From contig NZ_JAEKMI010000001.1 of NCBI RefSeq assembly GCF_020217485.1, positions 1 to 64,000 of the forward strand: a DNA stretch of 64,000 bases, written 5' to 3'. Each line of letters starts with the position of its first letter. Position 1 is the first letter of the stretch. Position numbers and translations under genes: made by a program. The stretch comes from Mycobacterium sp. WUMAC-067 (GTDB taxonomy: Bacteria; Actinomycetota; Actinomycetes; Mycobacteriales; Mycobacteriaceae). Positions 19,488-28,371 of the stretch are shown piece after piece. Under the pieces are notes generated by a model. The model saw only the letters and a list, made by a program, of their open reading frames with translations. It did no database searches and was not told the DNA's origin.

Positions 19488-20732
19488 GTGAAAATCCTGA
19501 TGGTGTCCTGGGAGTACCCGCCGGTGGTCGTCGGCGGGCTCGGCCGGCACGTGCATCACCTGTCCACCGCGCTGGCGGCCGCAGGCCACGACGTGGTGGT
19601 GCTGTCGCGCCGACCCACCGGAACCGATCCCCGGAGCCATCCGTCGTCCGACCACGTCAGCGAGGGCGTCCGGGTGATCGCGGCCGCGCAGGATCCGCAC
19701 GAATTCGCCTTCGGCACCGACATGATGGCCTGGACGCTCGCCATGGGCCATTCCATGGTCCGCGCCGGGCTGACCGTCAAGCAACCGGGCCGCAACCACG
19801 CGTGGCGGCCCGACGTCGTGCACGCCCACGACTGGCTGGTGGCCCATCCGGCGATCGCGTTGGCCCAATTCTATGACGTGCCAATGGTTTCCACGATCCA
19901 CGCGACCGAGGCCGGTCGGCATTCCGGCTGGGTCAGCGGTGCGCTCAGCCGTCAGGTGCACGCGGTCGAGTCCTGGCTGGTGCGTGAATCCGATTCGCTG
20001 ATCACGTGTTCGGGGTCGATGGCCGACGAGATCACCGAACTGTTCGGCCCCGGGCTGGCCGAGATCACCGTGATCTGCAACGGCATTGAAACGGCGCGGT
20101 GGCCGTTCGCGGCGCGCCGGCCGCGCACCGGGCCCGCCGAACTGCTCTACCTGGGGCGGCTCGAGTACGAGAAGGGTGTGCACGACGTCATCGCCGCGCT
20201 CCCTCGGATCAGGCGCACCCACCCGGGAACCACACTGACCATCGCCGGCGAGGGCACCCAGCAGGGCTGGCTCATCGAGCAAGCCCGTAAACACCGGGTG
20301 CTCAAGGCGATTCGCTTCGTCGGCCACCTCGAACACGCCGAGCTGCTGGCCGTATTGCATCGCGCCGACGCCGCGGTTCTGCCCAGTCACTACGAGCCGT
20401 TCGGCATCGTGGCGCTGGAGGCGGCCGCGGCCGGCACCCCCCTGGTGACGTCGAACATCGGCGGTCTGGGCGAGGCGGTGATCGACGGTCAGACCGGCGT
20501 ATCGTGTCCACCCCGCGACGTGACCCGGCTGGCCGCGGCGATCCGCACGGTGCTCGACGATCCGCGCGCCGCGCAACAACGCGCCCATGCCGCCCGCGAA
20601 CGCCTCACGTCCGACTTCGATTGGCACACGGTGGCCGACAAGACCGCACAGGTGTATCTGTCGGCCAAGCGCGGCGAGCGGCAGCCGCACGCACGGCTCC
20701 CCATCGTCGAACACGCCTTGCCGGACCGGTAG
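19488..20732 (+). CDS. GT-B fold alpha-1,4-glucosyltransferase (MGLP/glucan)
   Basis: A 414-aa GT4/5-type glycosyltransferase, the same length as M. tuberculosis Rv3032, which elongates the alpha-1,4-glucan of MGLP. The N-terminal acceptor domain opens with WEYPPVVVGGLGRHVHHL. The C-terminal nucleotide-sugar domain carries YLGRLEYEKGV and the E-X7-E motif PSHYEPFGIVALEAAAAGTP. The start is GTG 19488. It ends the three-gene module. The accessory island begins 20 bp later with a convergent gene. Confidence 0.93.
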   Translation: MKILMVSWEYPPVVVGGLGRHVHHLSTALAAAGHDVVVLSRRPTGTDPRSHPSSDHVSEGVRVIAAAQDPHEFAFGTDMMAWTLAMGHSMVRAGLTVKQPGRNHAWRPDVVHAHDWLVAHPAIALAQFYDVPMVSTIHATEAGRHSGWVSGALSRQVHAVESWLVRESDSLITCSGSMADEITELFGPGLAEITVICNGIETARWPFAARRPRTGPAELLYLGRLEYEKGVHDVIAALPRIRRTHPGTTLTIAGEGTQQGWLIEQARKHRVLKAIRFVGHLEHAELLAVLHRADAAVLPSHYEPFGIVALEAAAAGTPLVTSNIGGLGEAVIDGQTGVSCPPRDVTRLAAAIRTVLDDPRAAQQRAHAARERLTSDFDWHTVADKTAQVYLSAKRGERQPHARLPIVEHALPDR

Positions 20733-20752
20733 CGGTTTTGACGGCGGGGCCC

Positions 20753-21832
20753 CTAGGGCACTTGCCGGACCGTGAGCGGGCCTTCGTGGACGTAGCGCGC
20801 GATGGCCTCGGCGAACGACCGCGAATGCAGGACCGGGCTGTGGGTCCCCGATTCATGAAGGAAGCCGTCGATGAGGTCGGCCAGCGCCGCCACCGCATCC
20901 CAGCGCGGCGACCATCCCAGCACGGTGCGCGCGCGGCCGGTGGCCAACAGCGGCAACGAAAACGCCATATCCAGCCAGCCGCGGTCCAGGGGCTGCAACC
21001 TCGCCCGCCACGACGCCTCCACCAGCAAGCCGAGCAGCGCCGACGGCACGTGCACGGGGCGTGCCCGCACCGCCCGCGCGATGTCGTCGCGCCCGACCGG
21101 CGGCTCGGCGGCCAAGTTGAACGCCCCCAGCGCGCAACCCTCGATCGCCTTGACGCACGCGTCGGCGACGTCTTCCGCGTGCACGATCGACACGCTCAGC
21201 GAGCGATCCAGCGGTAGCAACGGCAGCCAGCGCAGCCAATGCGGGTCCACGTACGCGGGCAGGGTATAGCGGCGCAGGCCCGGCGCGGCGTCGCGCTGCA
21301 TGATGAATCCGGGCCTCATCCGGGTGATTCCGACCCCGTCGGGGTTGTGCCGCTCGTAGCCGTCGAGCATGTGTTCCACCGCGGACTTCGCCCTGCTGTA
21401 GGCGGAGGAACGGATGCCCGCGGTCGAGAAAGTCTCATCGACCTTCTGTCCATATCGCCCGGCGGCGTAGGTCCCCACCGACGACATGTGCAGCAGGTGA
21501 GGCACTTTGGCGTTGTGTGCCGCGCTCAATACCGCCGTGCTGCCGTCGACGGCGACGGCGTCTAGGTACCGCCTGTTGCGGGTGGGCTGAAATCCCCACG
21601 CCAGATGAACCACGCAGTCGGCTCCGCGAAAGACGTTGAGCAACTGAATCTCCACGCCCGGGTCGGCCAGGTCCAGCTCATGCCAGCGGACGAACCGGTA
21701 CACGTCGTCCGGCGGCGGTCGCCTGCGGGTGATTCCGACGATCTCGTAGTCGGAGCCGTCCTCGGCGAGCCGGCGCAGCAGCGCGGTGCCGACATTGCCG
21801 CTGGCGCCGGTGATCACGATGCGCTTGGACAC
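20753..21832 (-). CDS. NAD(P)-dependent epimerase/dehydratase (SDR)
   Basis: Extended short-chain dehydrogenase of 359 aa. The Rossmann motif is TGASGNVG (8-15) and the catalytic pair is YSRAK (about 144-148), with a serine just upstream in HMSSVGTY. The substrate is unknown; mycobacterial relatives act on sugar nucleotides or sterols. The GTG start at 21832 has an excellent Shine-Dalgarno (AAGGAGG). It is the first gene of the accessory island and is convergent with the MGLP glucosyltransferase. Confidence 0.85.
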   Translation of the reverse strand: MSKRIVITGASGNVGTALLRRLAEDGSDYEIVGITRRRPPPDDVYRFVRWHELDLADPGVEIQLLNVFRGADCVVHLAWGFQPTRNRRYLDAVAVDGSTAVLSAAHNAKVPHLLHMSSVGTYAAGRYGQKVDETFSTAGIRSSAYSRAKSAVEHMLDGYERHNPDGVGITRMRPGFIMQRDAAPGLRRYTLPAYVDPHWLRWLPLLPLDRSLSVSIVHAEDVADACVKAIEGCALGAFNLAAEPPVGRDDIARAVRARPVHVPSALLGLLVEASWRARLQPLDRGWLDMAFSLPLLATGRARTVLGWSPRWDAVAALADLIDGFLHESGTHSPVLHSRSFAEAIARYVHEGPLTVRQVP

Positions 21833-21868
21833 CGGTTACCTCCTTCCCACGCGCTCTCGCTCGCGTGG

Positions 21869-22552
21869 CTACGCATCGGCGTCCCTGCCGTCACGGCTGT
21901 TCCGATATGCGCGGGCACGCAGATCGGCGAGCCAGCGCGGGTGCAGGTTCAGGCCGGGCGCGGTGTTGACGACGGGATCGAACGACACGTCGTGATGGGC
22001 TTCGTCGTCGACGACGGTGGTCAGCGTCAAACGACCCAATGGTGTGAAATGCCCTCTGCCGCAGGCTTGGTCGAGTGTGATCTCAATATTTCCGCGTTCG
22101 AGACGGTTGCGGAAGGTGTCCAGCGACAGGCCGAGGCCGTCGATGTCGCCCGGGGTGCGGGCCCGAAGCCACCAATTGTTGTTCTGATAATGCAACGGCA
22201 TCAGGGTGGTCAGGGTCCGGCCGTTCCACGACACGGTCGGCCGCAACGCCACCGCCCGGGACAGCACCCCCGACCCCGCGGACACCAGCAAGATGTCCCA
22301 GGGCTTTCCCGCCGGCCCCGGGGGCGGCAACCGGAAGGCCAGGCCGACGAAGTCGGGCAGCGCGCCGGGTGTGCCGCTGGCCTTGGATACCCGGGCAACG
22401 ATCTCCGACGACGGGATCGGCAGGCCCTGACCCGCCGGGGCGACGCGTTCGACGAAGCCCCTCGCCAACACTCCGGTCGGATGAAAGAGCCGCTTGCCCC
22501 GGATCGCGGAGCCCCATTGGAAGGGCACCGCCACGAGTTCTAAAACGTTCAC
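21869..22552 (-). CDS. Unknown protein, possibly catalase-fold
   Basis: I do not recognise this 227-aa protein with confidence. The segments RLFHPTGVLARGFVERV and PDFVGLAFRLP...WDILLVSAG resemble the order of distal-His and core-barrel elements in minimal catalase (SrpA-like) proteins. Near its C-terminus RARAYRNSRD could be a degenerate haem-ligand region. No signal peptide or membrane helix is visible. I chose GTG 22552; a TTG at 22636 would add 28 residues and overlap the upstream gene. It lies between the SDR and the secreted trypsin-fold protein, all on the same strand. Confidence 0.6.
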   Translation of the reverse strand: MNVLELVAVPFQWGSAIRGKRLFHPTGVLARGFVERVAPAGQGLPIPSSEIVARVSKASGTPGALPDFVGLAFRLPPPGPAGKPWDILLVSAGSGVLSRAVALRPTVSWNGRTLTTLMPLHYQNNNWWLRARTPGDIDGLGLSLDTFRNRLERGNIEITLDQACGRGHFTPLGRLTLTTVVDDEAHHDVSFDPVVNTAPGLNLHPRWLADLRARAYRNSRDGRDADA

Positions 22553-22622
22553 CGGCGGCGGATTCCCGTTCTGTGTCGGGGGAAACACGCGGTGCGGCCC
22601 GGGTCGCGTGACGACGGGGAAG

Positions 22623-23363
22623 TTACGGTGCCGCAAATACGCGAGGGGTGGTGTGCCAGTTGATCATGCGTAGAGCGGGGAGTTGTTGATGCCCGCCGGA
22701 GGAGTGGCTGTCGATGTAGACCTGGGCCATGACCGCCTGCCACGTCTCGAACTGCGGCGCAGACCTCCACATGCCCTCGTAAAGCCCAACGATGACGGCG
22801 TTGTTGTCGTCGGTCAGGGCGTAGACCGGGCCGCCGAAGTCACGACCGTCCACGACCATGTCGGCGATGGCGAAGCGGCCGTTGGTGACCGTGCCGACGG
22901 AGCCGCATCGTTGGCCCGTCGAGCGGCGCAGCTGACACACGGGCAGGCCCGGCTGCGCACTCAGGCCGGGCGTCGACCGCAGCCGGCGTCCCGTGGGCAA
23001 CAGGTCCGAGGCCGTGACATTGCCTGCGAGAGCGATGACTTCGTATTCCACCGGCAGCATCGAGGTGTCCGCGGCCGAGTCCGTGTCGACCTGGCGACGG
23101 CCGAGGACCACGTCGCCGATCGGGTTGCGGTCTCGGTCGGTCACCATCGACTGCCCACCGTCACATTGCCCGCTGGTGAGCGCGACCCGCAGCCGCGGCT
23201 CGACCATTCCGACCATGCACACTGTGTTGCCCTGACGAATCTCCATTCCCGGAAACACGGTGACGCCGGGGTCGGCGGTGGCCCATCCCGGCGCGCCGAT
23301 GAGCATCATCGCGGCAGCGGGCGCAACCGCTAACCGGCACCAGCGGCGGCCTTGCTTTTCCAT
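22623..23363 (-). CDS. Secreted trypsin-fold protein with a degenerate catalytic triad
   Basis: A 246-aa exported protein. It has a signal peptide of about 30 residues (basic start, LAVAPAAAMMLIG, cleavage after ATA). The body resembles Rv1815-type secreted trypsin-fold proteins (VFPGMEIRQ...). The usual TAGHC catalytic-His strand reads TSGQC (Q66). The Asp position appears as Glu in LPVEYEVIAL (E105). The GDSGGP serine motif reads GRDFGGPV (F176). Cysteines C49/C67 and C143/C153 could form the usual disulfides. Loss of all three triad positions argues for a pseudo-protease. The start ATG 23363 was chosen for the signal peptide. The 275 bp upstream contain only a short GTGT-AAA-ACAC dyad at 23590-23600. 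Confidence 0.75.
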   Translation of the reverse strand: MEKQGRRWCRLAVAPAAAMMLIGAPGWATADPGVTVFPGMEIRQGNTVCMVGMVEPRLRVALTSGQCDGGQSMVTDRDRNPIGDVVLGRRQVDTDSAADTSMLPVEYEVIALAGNVTASDLLPTGRRLRSTPGLSAQPGLPVCQLRRSTGQRCGSVGTVTNGRFAIADMVVDGRDFGGPVYALTDDNNAVIVGLYEGMWRSAPQFETWQAVMAQVYIDSHSSGGHQQLPALRMINWHTTPRVFAAP

Positions 23364-23638
23364 TGGGCCGCACCACCCCTCGCGTCCGTCAAGGGATTCG
23401 ACGCGTTTGTTACTTGGCCCGCGTATACCCCGCGGCCGGACGGCCAAACGCGCTTTCACCACCGGATTCACCAGCGGCCAGACGCGGTTGCCCACCGGCC
23501 GGAAAACGAAACGTTGCTCCTGAGCGAGGACGTTCGGCGCTAGGCTGCTGTCAGGTTGAGTTCACAGCTGCGTCTCTAACGGGAGCGGTGTGTAAAACAC
23601 TGGTCACTCCCTCCTCACCACCATCGATAGGCGCTTCA

Positions 23639-24130
23639 ATGGCTGCTCTTCACTCCGCGCATTCGGCGGACCACCATGATCCCGCACACTGCCGCCACAT
23701 GGCCCAATTCGCCAGGGCACACGTATACGTTTATGCGCGCTGCCTCGCCACGGTGGTGCGCGTCGACGGCGAGGTCGATGCCGCGAATGCGCACGATCTC
23801 ACCGACGCCATCCGCGGCTTCGCCCGGCTCAAGACCCCCGTGGTCCTCGATGTGAGCCGGCTGCGCTTCGTCAGCGTCGAGAGCTTTCGGGCGCTGCTGG
23901 TGCTCAACGACGAATTCCGCAAAGCCCGCGTGCACTGCAGCGTGGTCACCGGCACGGCGATGCGGCCACTGCTGCGCATCGTGCACGACAACGGGCTGGC
24001 GACCACCGACTCGGTACCGGAAGCCTTTCAAACCATCGAAGACATCCTGCGGGCCCGCCTCAGATTCATGTCCGACCTGCCTCGTCCCCGACAGCCGCGG
24101 AGCCAGGTCAGCCGCGGCGCCGCGTCGTGA
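23639..24130 (+). CDS. STAS-domain protein (anti-sigma factor antagonist-like)
   Basis: A 163-aa protein with one STAS domain (about 35-135): TVVRVDGEVDAANAHDLTDAI, PVVLDVSRLRFVSVESFRALLVL and an C-terminal TTDSVPEAFQTI. In SpoIIAA-type antagonists the phosphorylated serine lies in a D-S-S-G turn. Here that turn reads SVES, so the usual phosphosite looks altered. The ATG at 23639 fits the domain start, but no strong ribosome-binding site is visible. It lies 297 bp upstream of crtE on the same strand and is the only signalling protein besides MarR beside the pigment cluster. Whether it acts on that cluster is unknown. Confidence 0.72.
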   Translation: MAALHSAHSADHHDPAHCRHMAQFARAHVYVYARCLATVVRVDGEVDAANAHDLTDAIRGFARLKTPVVLDVSRLRFVSVESFRALLVLNDEFRKARVHCSVVTGTAMRPLLRIVHDNGLATTDSVPEAFQTIEDILRARLRFMSDLPRPRQPRSQVSRGAAS

Positions 24131-24247
24131 CCTCACCGCCGTTAAACCGCTGCACGAGTTCGTGTTTCGGTTCGATGCCTTAGTTCTCTCGAGGGTGACG
24201 CGGCGAGGTCGGACGTCGTCGCTCCAGGCCGGCGCGGCCCGGGTGAA

Positions 24248-24278
24248 TTTCATCGAATGAATGTTTAAGTTATTGAAC
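24248..24278. promoter_or_regulatory. 31-bp crt regulatory element, crtE copy
   Basis: Key parts are TTTCA (24248-24252), the core AATGTTTAA (24260-24268) and TGAA (24274-24277). The TTCA and TGAA arms are symmetrical about the core TGT at 24262-24264. It is identical at 21 of 31 positions to the element at 33999-34029, with identical spacing of all three blocks. It overlaps a second local dyad, GTTTAA-N4-TTGAAC (24263-24278). It lies about 150 bp upstream of crtE; the rest of the 297-bp STAS-crtE gap shows nothing else clear. Confidence 0.7.
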
Positions 24279-24427
24279 GAGGTGGTATGTCCTCCCGGGC
24301 GGCGCGGGGCGGAAACCAGGCGGCTCGCGCAGTGGTTTGTCCGCCTCGTCGGTGGGTATGACCGCGTGTGCCGGGGCCGCGCAGGCCCGGGCATTCCAGG
24401 CCGTTCGGGAGGGAGCGCTTGGGCAAC

Positions 24428-25552
24428 ATGGGAGCTTTGTCGTTTTCGCCGCCCACCGCAGCACCGCCGGTGGCGACGGCGTGGTTCGGCCGGACCGACT
24501 TCGGCGAGTGGCGGTCGAACCTGCGGCGGATGGTTTTGGTCCACGTCGCCGACTTCGTCGCCGAGCGACGGGCCGCCGAACTGGACGGGGCGGGTATCGA
24601 AGCGGCAGGCGACATCCTGGCCGACTTCGCCTCCGGCGGTAAGTGCCTGCGGTCGACGTTCATGTACCTGGGGTGGCTGTGCGGTGCGCCGCCCGACCCG
24701 GCCGCGTTGCGGGCCGCGGCAAGCTTTGAGTTGGTGCACGCGTTCGCGCTGCTGCAAGACGACGTCATGGACGGTTCGGACGTGCGGCGCGGCCGTCCGT
24801 CGGCGCATCTGCAGTTGGGGCGGTGGCACCGGGAGCGCGGATTGCCCGGCACCTCACGACGATTCGGCGAGTCGGCCGCCATCCTGCTCGGAGATCTGTG
24901 CCTGATCTGGGCCGAACAGATGCTGCGGGACAGCGGCGTCGACCCCCGGCGGCTGCAACGGGTGTGGCCGCGCTATGACGCGATGCGCACCGAGCTCGCG
25001 GTGGGACAGTTCGCCGACTTGACGAACGACGCGCGGCAGGCGCCCGGGCTGGAATTCGTGCTCGACGTGGCACGGCGCAAATCGGGCAACTACACGGTGC
25101 GCCGGCCCCTGGAGATCGGGGCGGCCATGGCCGGCTGCGACGCTCGCACGTTGTCCCAGCTGGGTTGCTACGGCCGCGCCCTCGGCGAGGCGTTTCAGCT
25201 GCGCGACGACGTGCTCGGCGTCTTCGGATCCCCCGCGGTGACGGGTAAGCCCGGCGCGGGAGATCTGCTCGAGCGCAAGGCAACCAGCGTCGTGGCGGCC
25301 GCCCACCAGCTGGCCGATCCGTCGACGCGCCGTGAACTCACCGAGCTGGCGAATCGTGAAGCCCTCGAGGACGACGCGATCGACAGGTGGAAGGCGCTGA
25401 TCATCGAGACCGGGGCCCTGGGGTTGATCGAACGGATGATCGGCGACCGCGTCGCGTCCGCGCGCGCCCACCTCGCCGACGTGTCGATCGAGGAACCCGT
25501 TCGCATCGCGCTGGCCGAAATGGCGGCGGCCTGTACGGATCGCGGCGCATGA
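24428..25552 (+). CDS. crtE: Geranylgeranyl diphosphate synthase
   Basis: A 374-aa trans-prenyltransferase that condenses IPP with FPP/DMAPP to GGPP. GGKCLR (70-75) binds IPP. The first Asp-rich motif is DDVMD (111-115). The second is FQLRDDVLG, where the usual DDXXD ends in G, as in many GGPP synthases. It is the first gene of the crt operon. I chose ATG 24428, but a TTG at 24419 in frame has a better-spaced GGAGG (24408-24412) and may be the true start. The conserved element at 24248-24278 is its likely control site. Confidence 0.93.
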   Translation: MGALSFSPPTAAPPVATAWFGRTDFGEWRSNLRRMVLVHVADFVAERRAAELDGAGIEAAGDILADFASGGKCLRSTFMYLGWLCGAPPDPAALRAAASFELVHAFALLQDDVMDGSDVRRGRPSAHLQLGRWHRERGLPGTSRRFGESAAILLGDLCLIWAEQMLRDSGVDPRRLQRVWPRYDAMRTELAVGQFADLTNDARQAPGLEFVLDVARRKSGNYTVRRPLEIGAAMAGCDARTLSQLGCYGRALGEAFQLRDDVLGVFGSPAVTGKPGAGDLLERKATSVVAAAHQLADPSTRRELTELANREALEDDAIDRWKALIIETGALGLIERMIGDRVASARAHLADVSIEEPVRIALAEMAAACTDRGA

Positions 25553-25580
25553 GCAATACCGACCCGGGAGCACGCTGACC

Positions 25581-27101
25581 ATGCGGAGAATCGAAGGACG
25601 CACCGATCACGTCGTGGTGATCGGCGCCGGCCTGGCCGGGCTCTCCGCGGCCCTGCACCTGGCCGGACGGGGGCGCGCGGTCACGGTGGTGGAGCGCGAG
25701 CCGTGGCCGGGCGGGCGGGCCGGACGCCTCGACATCGACGGGTACCGGATCGACACCGGGCCAACGGTTCTCACGATGCCCGACATTATCGACCAGACAT
25801 TCGCGGCCGTCGGCGAGACCCGGTCCGACCGGCTGGAGCTGTTGACGGTTGATCCCGCCTACCGCGCCGTGTTCGCCGACGGCAGCGCGCTTGATGTGCA
25901 CAGCGATGCGGACCGGATGGTTGGCGCCATCGCCGAGTTCGCCGGGGCCGGGCAGGCGGCGGGCTACCGGCGGCTGCGCCAGTGGCTGACCAGGTTGTAC
26001 CGCACCGAATTCGACGGATTCATCGGCGCCAATTTCGATTCCCCGCTCTCGCTGGTCACGCCGCAGCTGGCGCAGCTGACGGCGATCGGCGGCTTCCGCA
26101 AGTGGGACCGGATGGTCAAGCGGCACATCAGCGATCCACGGCTGCAGCGGATCTTCACCTTCCAGTCGCTGTATGCCGGGGTGGCGCCGCGCGACGCCCT
26201 GGCGGTCTACGCGGTCATCGCCTACATGGACACCATCTCCGGTGTGGTGTTTCCGCGAGGCGGCGTGCGCGCGCTGCCGGACGCCTTGGCCGCCGCGGCC
26301 GCCGATGCGGGTGTCCGATTCTGTTACGACGCAACCGTTACCGCGCTCGAACGCTCCGGCGGACGGGTCACGGCCGTACTCGCCGAACGGACCGGGCGCA
26401 TCGCCTGCGACGCGGTGGTGCTGACCACCGAACTGCCCCAGACCTACGCGCTGCTGGGCCGCACGCCGCGTCGCGCCGTGCGGCTGCGCGCCTCACCGTC
26501 GGCGGTGGTGGTTCACCTGGGTTGTCCCGCGGTCGCCCCCGAGACGGCCCACCACACGATCCTGTTCGGCGAGGCGTGGGACCGGACCTTCACCGACATC
26601 ATCCGCGACGGTCGGCTCATGGCCGACCCGTCGTTACTGGTGACCCGCCCGACGGCCGGCGACCCGGCCCTGGCCCCCGAGGGACGCGATCTGCTCTACG
26701 TCCTGGCCCCGGCGCCGAACCTGCAGCGGGGCGCCATCGATTGGTCGCGGACCGGCGGCGCCTACGCCGAAAGCCTCGTCGCACACGTCGCCGACCGACT
26801 GCTACCCGGATTGCAGCGAGACGCAACGGTTCTCGACGTCGTCACGCCCGCCGACTGGGCCCGTCAGGGCATGGCGGCCGGCAGCCCGTTCGCGCTCGCC
26901 CACACCTTCGGCCAGACGGGCCCGTTCCGCCCGGCCAACCTGGTCCGCGGCATCGACAACGCGGTGCTCGCCGGCTCCTCCACGGTGCCGGGCGTCGGCG
27001 TGCCGACCACCCTGATCTCCGGGCGACTCGCCGCGGACCGCATCACCGGGGCCGCCGAGCGGTCGACCGCCAACCTCGACATGAAAGCCGGTTTGCCATG
27101 A
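25581..27101 (+). CDS. crtI: Phytoene desaturase
   Basis: A 506-aa FAD enzyme that converts phytoene to lycopene. The dinucleotide-binding motif is GAGLAG (15-20) with the acidic end VVERE. The C-terminal phytoene-desaturase signature reads NAVLAGSSTVPGVGVPTTL, where FAD and substrate meet. The ATG is 28 bp after the crtE stop and preceded by GGGAG. Its stop overlaps the crtB ATG by 4 bp. Confidence 0.95.
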   Translation: MRRIEGRTDHVVVIGAGLAGLSAALHLAGRGRAVTVVEREPWPGGRAGRLDIDGYRIDTGPTVLTMPDIIDQTFAAVGETRSDRLELLTVDPAYRAVFADGSALDVHSDADRMVGAIAEFAGAGQAAGYRRLRQWLTRLYRTEFDGFIGANFDSPLSLVTPQLAQLTAIGGFRKWDRMVKRHISDPRLQRIFTFQSLYAGVAPRDALAVYAVIAYMDTISGVVFPRGGVRALPDALAAAAADAGVRFCYDATVTALERSGGRVTAVLAERTGRIACDAVVLTTELPQTYALLGRTPRRAVRLRASPSAVVVHLGCPAVAPETAHHTILFGEAWDRTFTDIIRDGRLMADPSLLVTRPTAGDPALAPEGRDLLYVLAPAPNLQRGAIDWSRTGGAYAESLVAHVADRLLPGLQRDATVLDVVTPADWARQGMAAGSPFALAHTFGQTGPFRPANLVRGIDNAVLAGSSTVPGVGVPTTLISGRLAADRITGAAERSTANLDMKAGLP

Positions 27102-28051
27102 TGCGCAGCGAATTGGCCGCCGCCGGAATCGACGATCCGCGGCTGCGCGACGGATATCGCCGGTGCCGGGAACTCAATGCCTCCCATGGCCGCACCTTCT
27201 TCCTGGCCACCCGGCTGCTCGCGCCCGACCAACGGCCACCCGTGCACGCGCTGTACGGCTTCGCCCGCTACGCCGACGACATCCTCGACGACCTCGATCC
27301 GCGGCTGGACGCCTCCGCTCGCGCCAGGCGGCTGCAGCAACTGTCCGAGCGCTTCTTCTCCGACGGCGCCCACCTCGACGATCCGCTGGTGGCGGCGGTT
27401 ACCCACACCGCGCGGCGCTACCGGATCAGCGCCGCGCTGTTCGAGGACTTCCTGACCTCGATGCGAATGGATCTCACGGTGACCGACTATCCCGACCGCC
27501 AAGCGCTCAACCGCTACATGCGGGGCTCCGCGGAAGCGATTGGGCTGCAGGTACTCCCGATCCTGGGCACGGTGACGCCGGCCGAGGAGGCCGCGCCCTA
27601 CGCGGCGGCGCTGGGCCGGGCCTTCCAGCTCACCAACTTCCTGCGCGATGTCGACGAAGATCTGGTGCGGGGCAGGGTCTACCTGCCCGCCGACGAACTC
27701 GCCGCCGACGGAGTCGATCGAGAGCTGTTGGGATGGTGTCACACGCACCGCCGTACCGACCCCCGGGTGCGCCGCGCCCTGGCCGCGCAACACGAAATCG
27801 CCTGGCAGACTTATCGATTCGCCGCGGCGGGAATCGCCACGCTCGCGCGTCGCTCACGACCGTGCGTGGCAACGGCGGCCGCCCTGTACGCAGAAATCCT
27901 GGACTGCATCGAAAGAAGCGAGTTCGCGGTGTTCGACCACCGGGCCACCGTGGGCAGGGCTCGACGGCTTCGGGTGGCCGGTGCGGGACTGATACGGTCG
28001 TGGCGGGCGCGAAATGGCGAGCGGGACGATCTCAACGCGGGGGCCGCATGA
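27098..28051 (+). CDS. crtB: Phytoene synthase
   Basis: A 317-aa head-to-head prenyltransferase joining two GGPP to phytoene. The two Asp-rich motifs are YADDILDD (58-65) and TNFLRDVDED (179-188), and the flanking GRVYLP is also family-typical. It starts at tandem ATG codons (27098/27101), the first overlapping the crtI stop by 4 bp. Translational coupling continues into crtYc through another ATGA overlap. Confidence 0.96.
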   Translation: MMRSELAAAGIDDPRLRDGYRRCRELNASHGRTFFLATRLLAPDQRPPVHALYGFARYADDILDDLDPRLDASARARRLQQLSERFFSDGAHLDDPLVAAVTHTARRYRISAALFEDFLTSMRMDLTVTDYPDRQALNRYMRGSAEAIGLQVLPILGTVTPAEEAAPYAAALGRAFQLTNFLRDVDEDLVRGRVYLPADELAADGVDRELLGWCHTHRRTDPRVRRALAAQHEIAWQTYRFAAAGIATLARRSRPCVATAAALYAEILDCIERSEFAVFDHRATVGRARRLRVAGAGLIRSWRARNGERDDLNAGAA

Positions 28052-28371
28052 GCGATCGGTGGCAATACCTCGTTGTCCTGGCCACATGCCTGGCGATCAC
28101 CGCGCCGCTGGAGACGTTGGGCCCCGGCGTCTACCGACAGTGGCGACGTCTCATCAAGGCGGTGCTGCCCGTCGCGGCGGTGTTCCTGATCTGGGACGAG
28201 ATCGCCGTCGCCGCGCACGTGTGGACCTATGACGGCGCGTACCTCACCGGCGTGAGCATCCCGTTTCGGGTGCCGATCGAAGAGGTGTTGTTCTTTCTCG
28301 TCATTCCGGCATGCGGGCTGCTGACCTACAACGCCGTGAACGCCATCCTGGCAAAGGTCCACCGGCGATGA
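28048..28371 (+). CDS. crtYc: Lycopene beta-cyclase subunit
   Basis: A 107-aa integral membrane protein with three predicted helices and the cyclase-domain motif PIEEVLFFLVIP (about 74-85). In actinobacteria two such small proteins form a heterodimeric lycopene cyclase. The glutamates of this motif are probably catalytic. It overlaps crtB and crtYd by 4 bp at each end. Confidence 0.92.
   Translation: MSDRWQYLVVLATCLAITAPLETLGPGVYRQWRRLIKAVLPVAAVFLIWDEIAVAAHVWTYDGAYLTGVSIPFRVPIEEVLFFLVIPACGLLTYNAVNAILAKVHRR

Noticed and set aside
23590..23600. GTGT-AAA-ACAC dyad upstream of the STAS gene as an operator
   Set aside because: Arms of 4 bp are too short to separate from chance, and no second copy occurs near the crt promoters.
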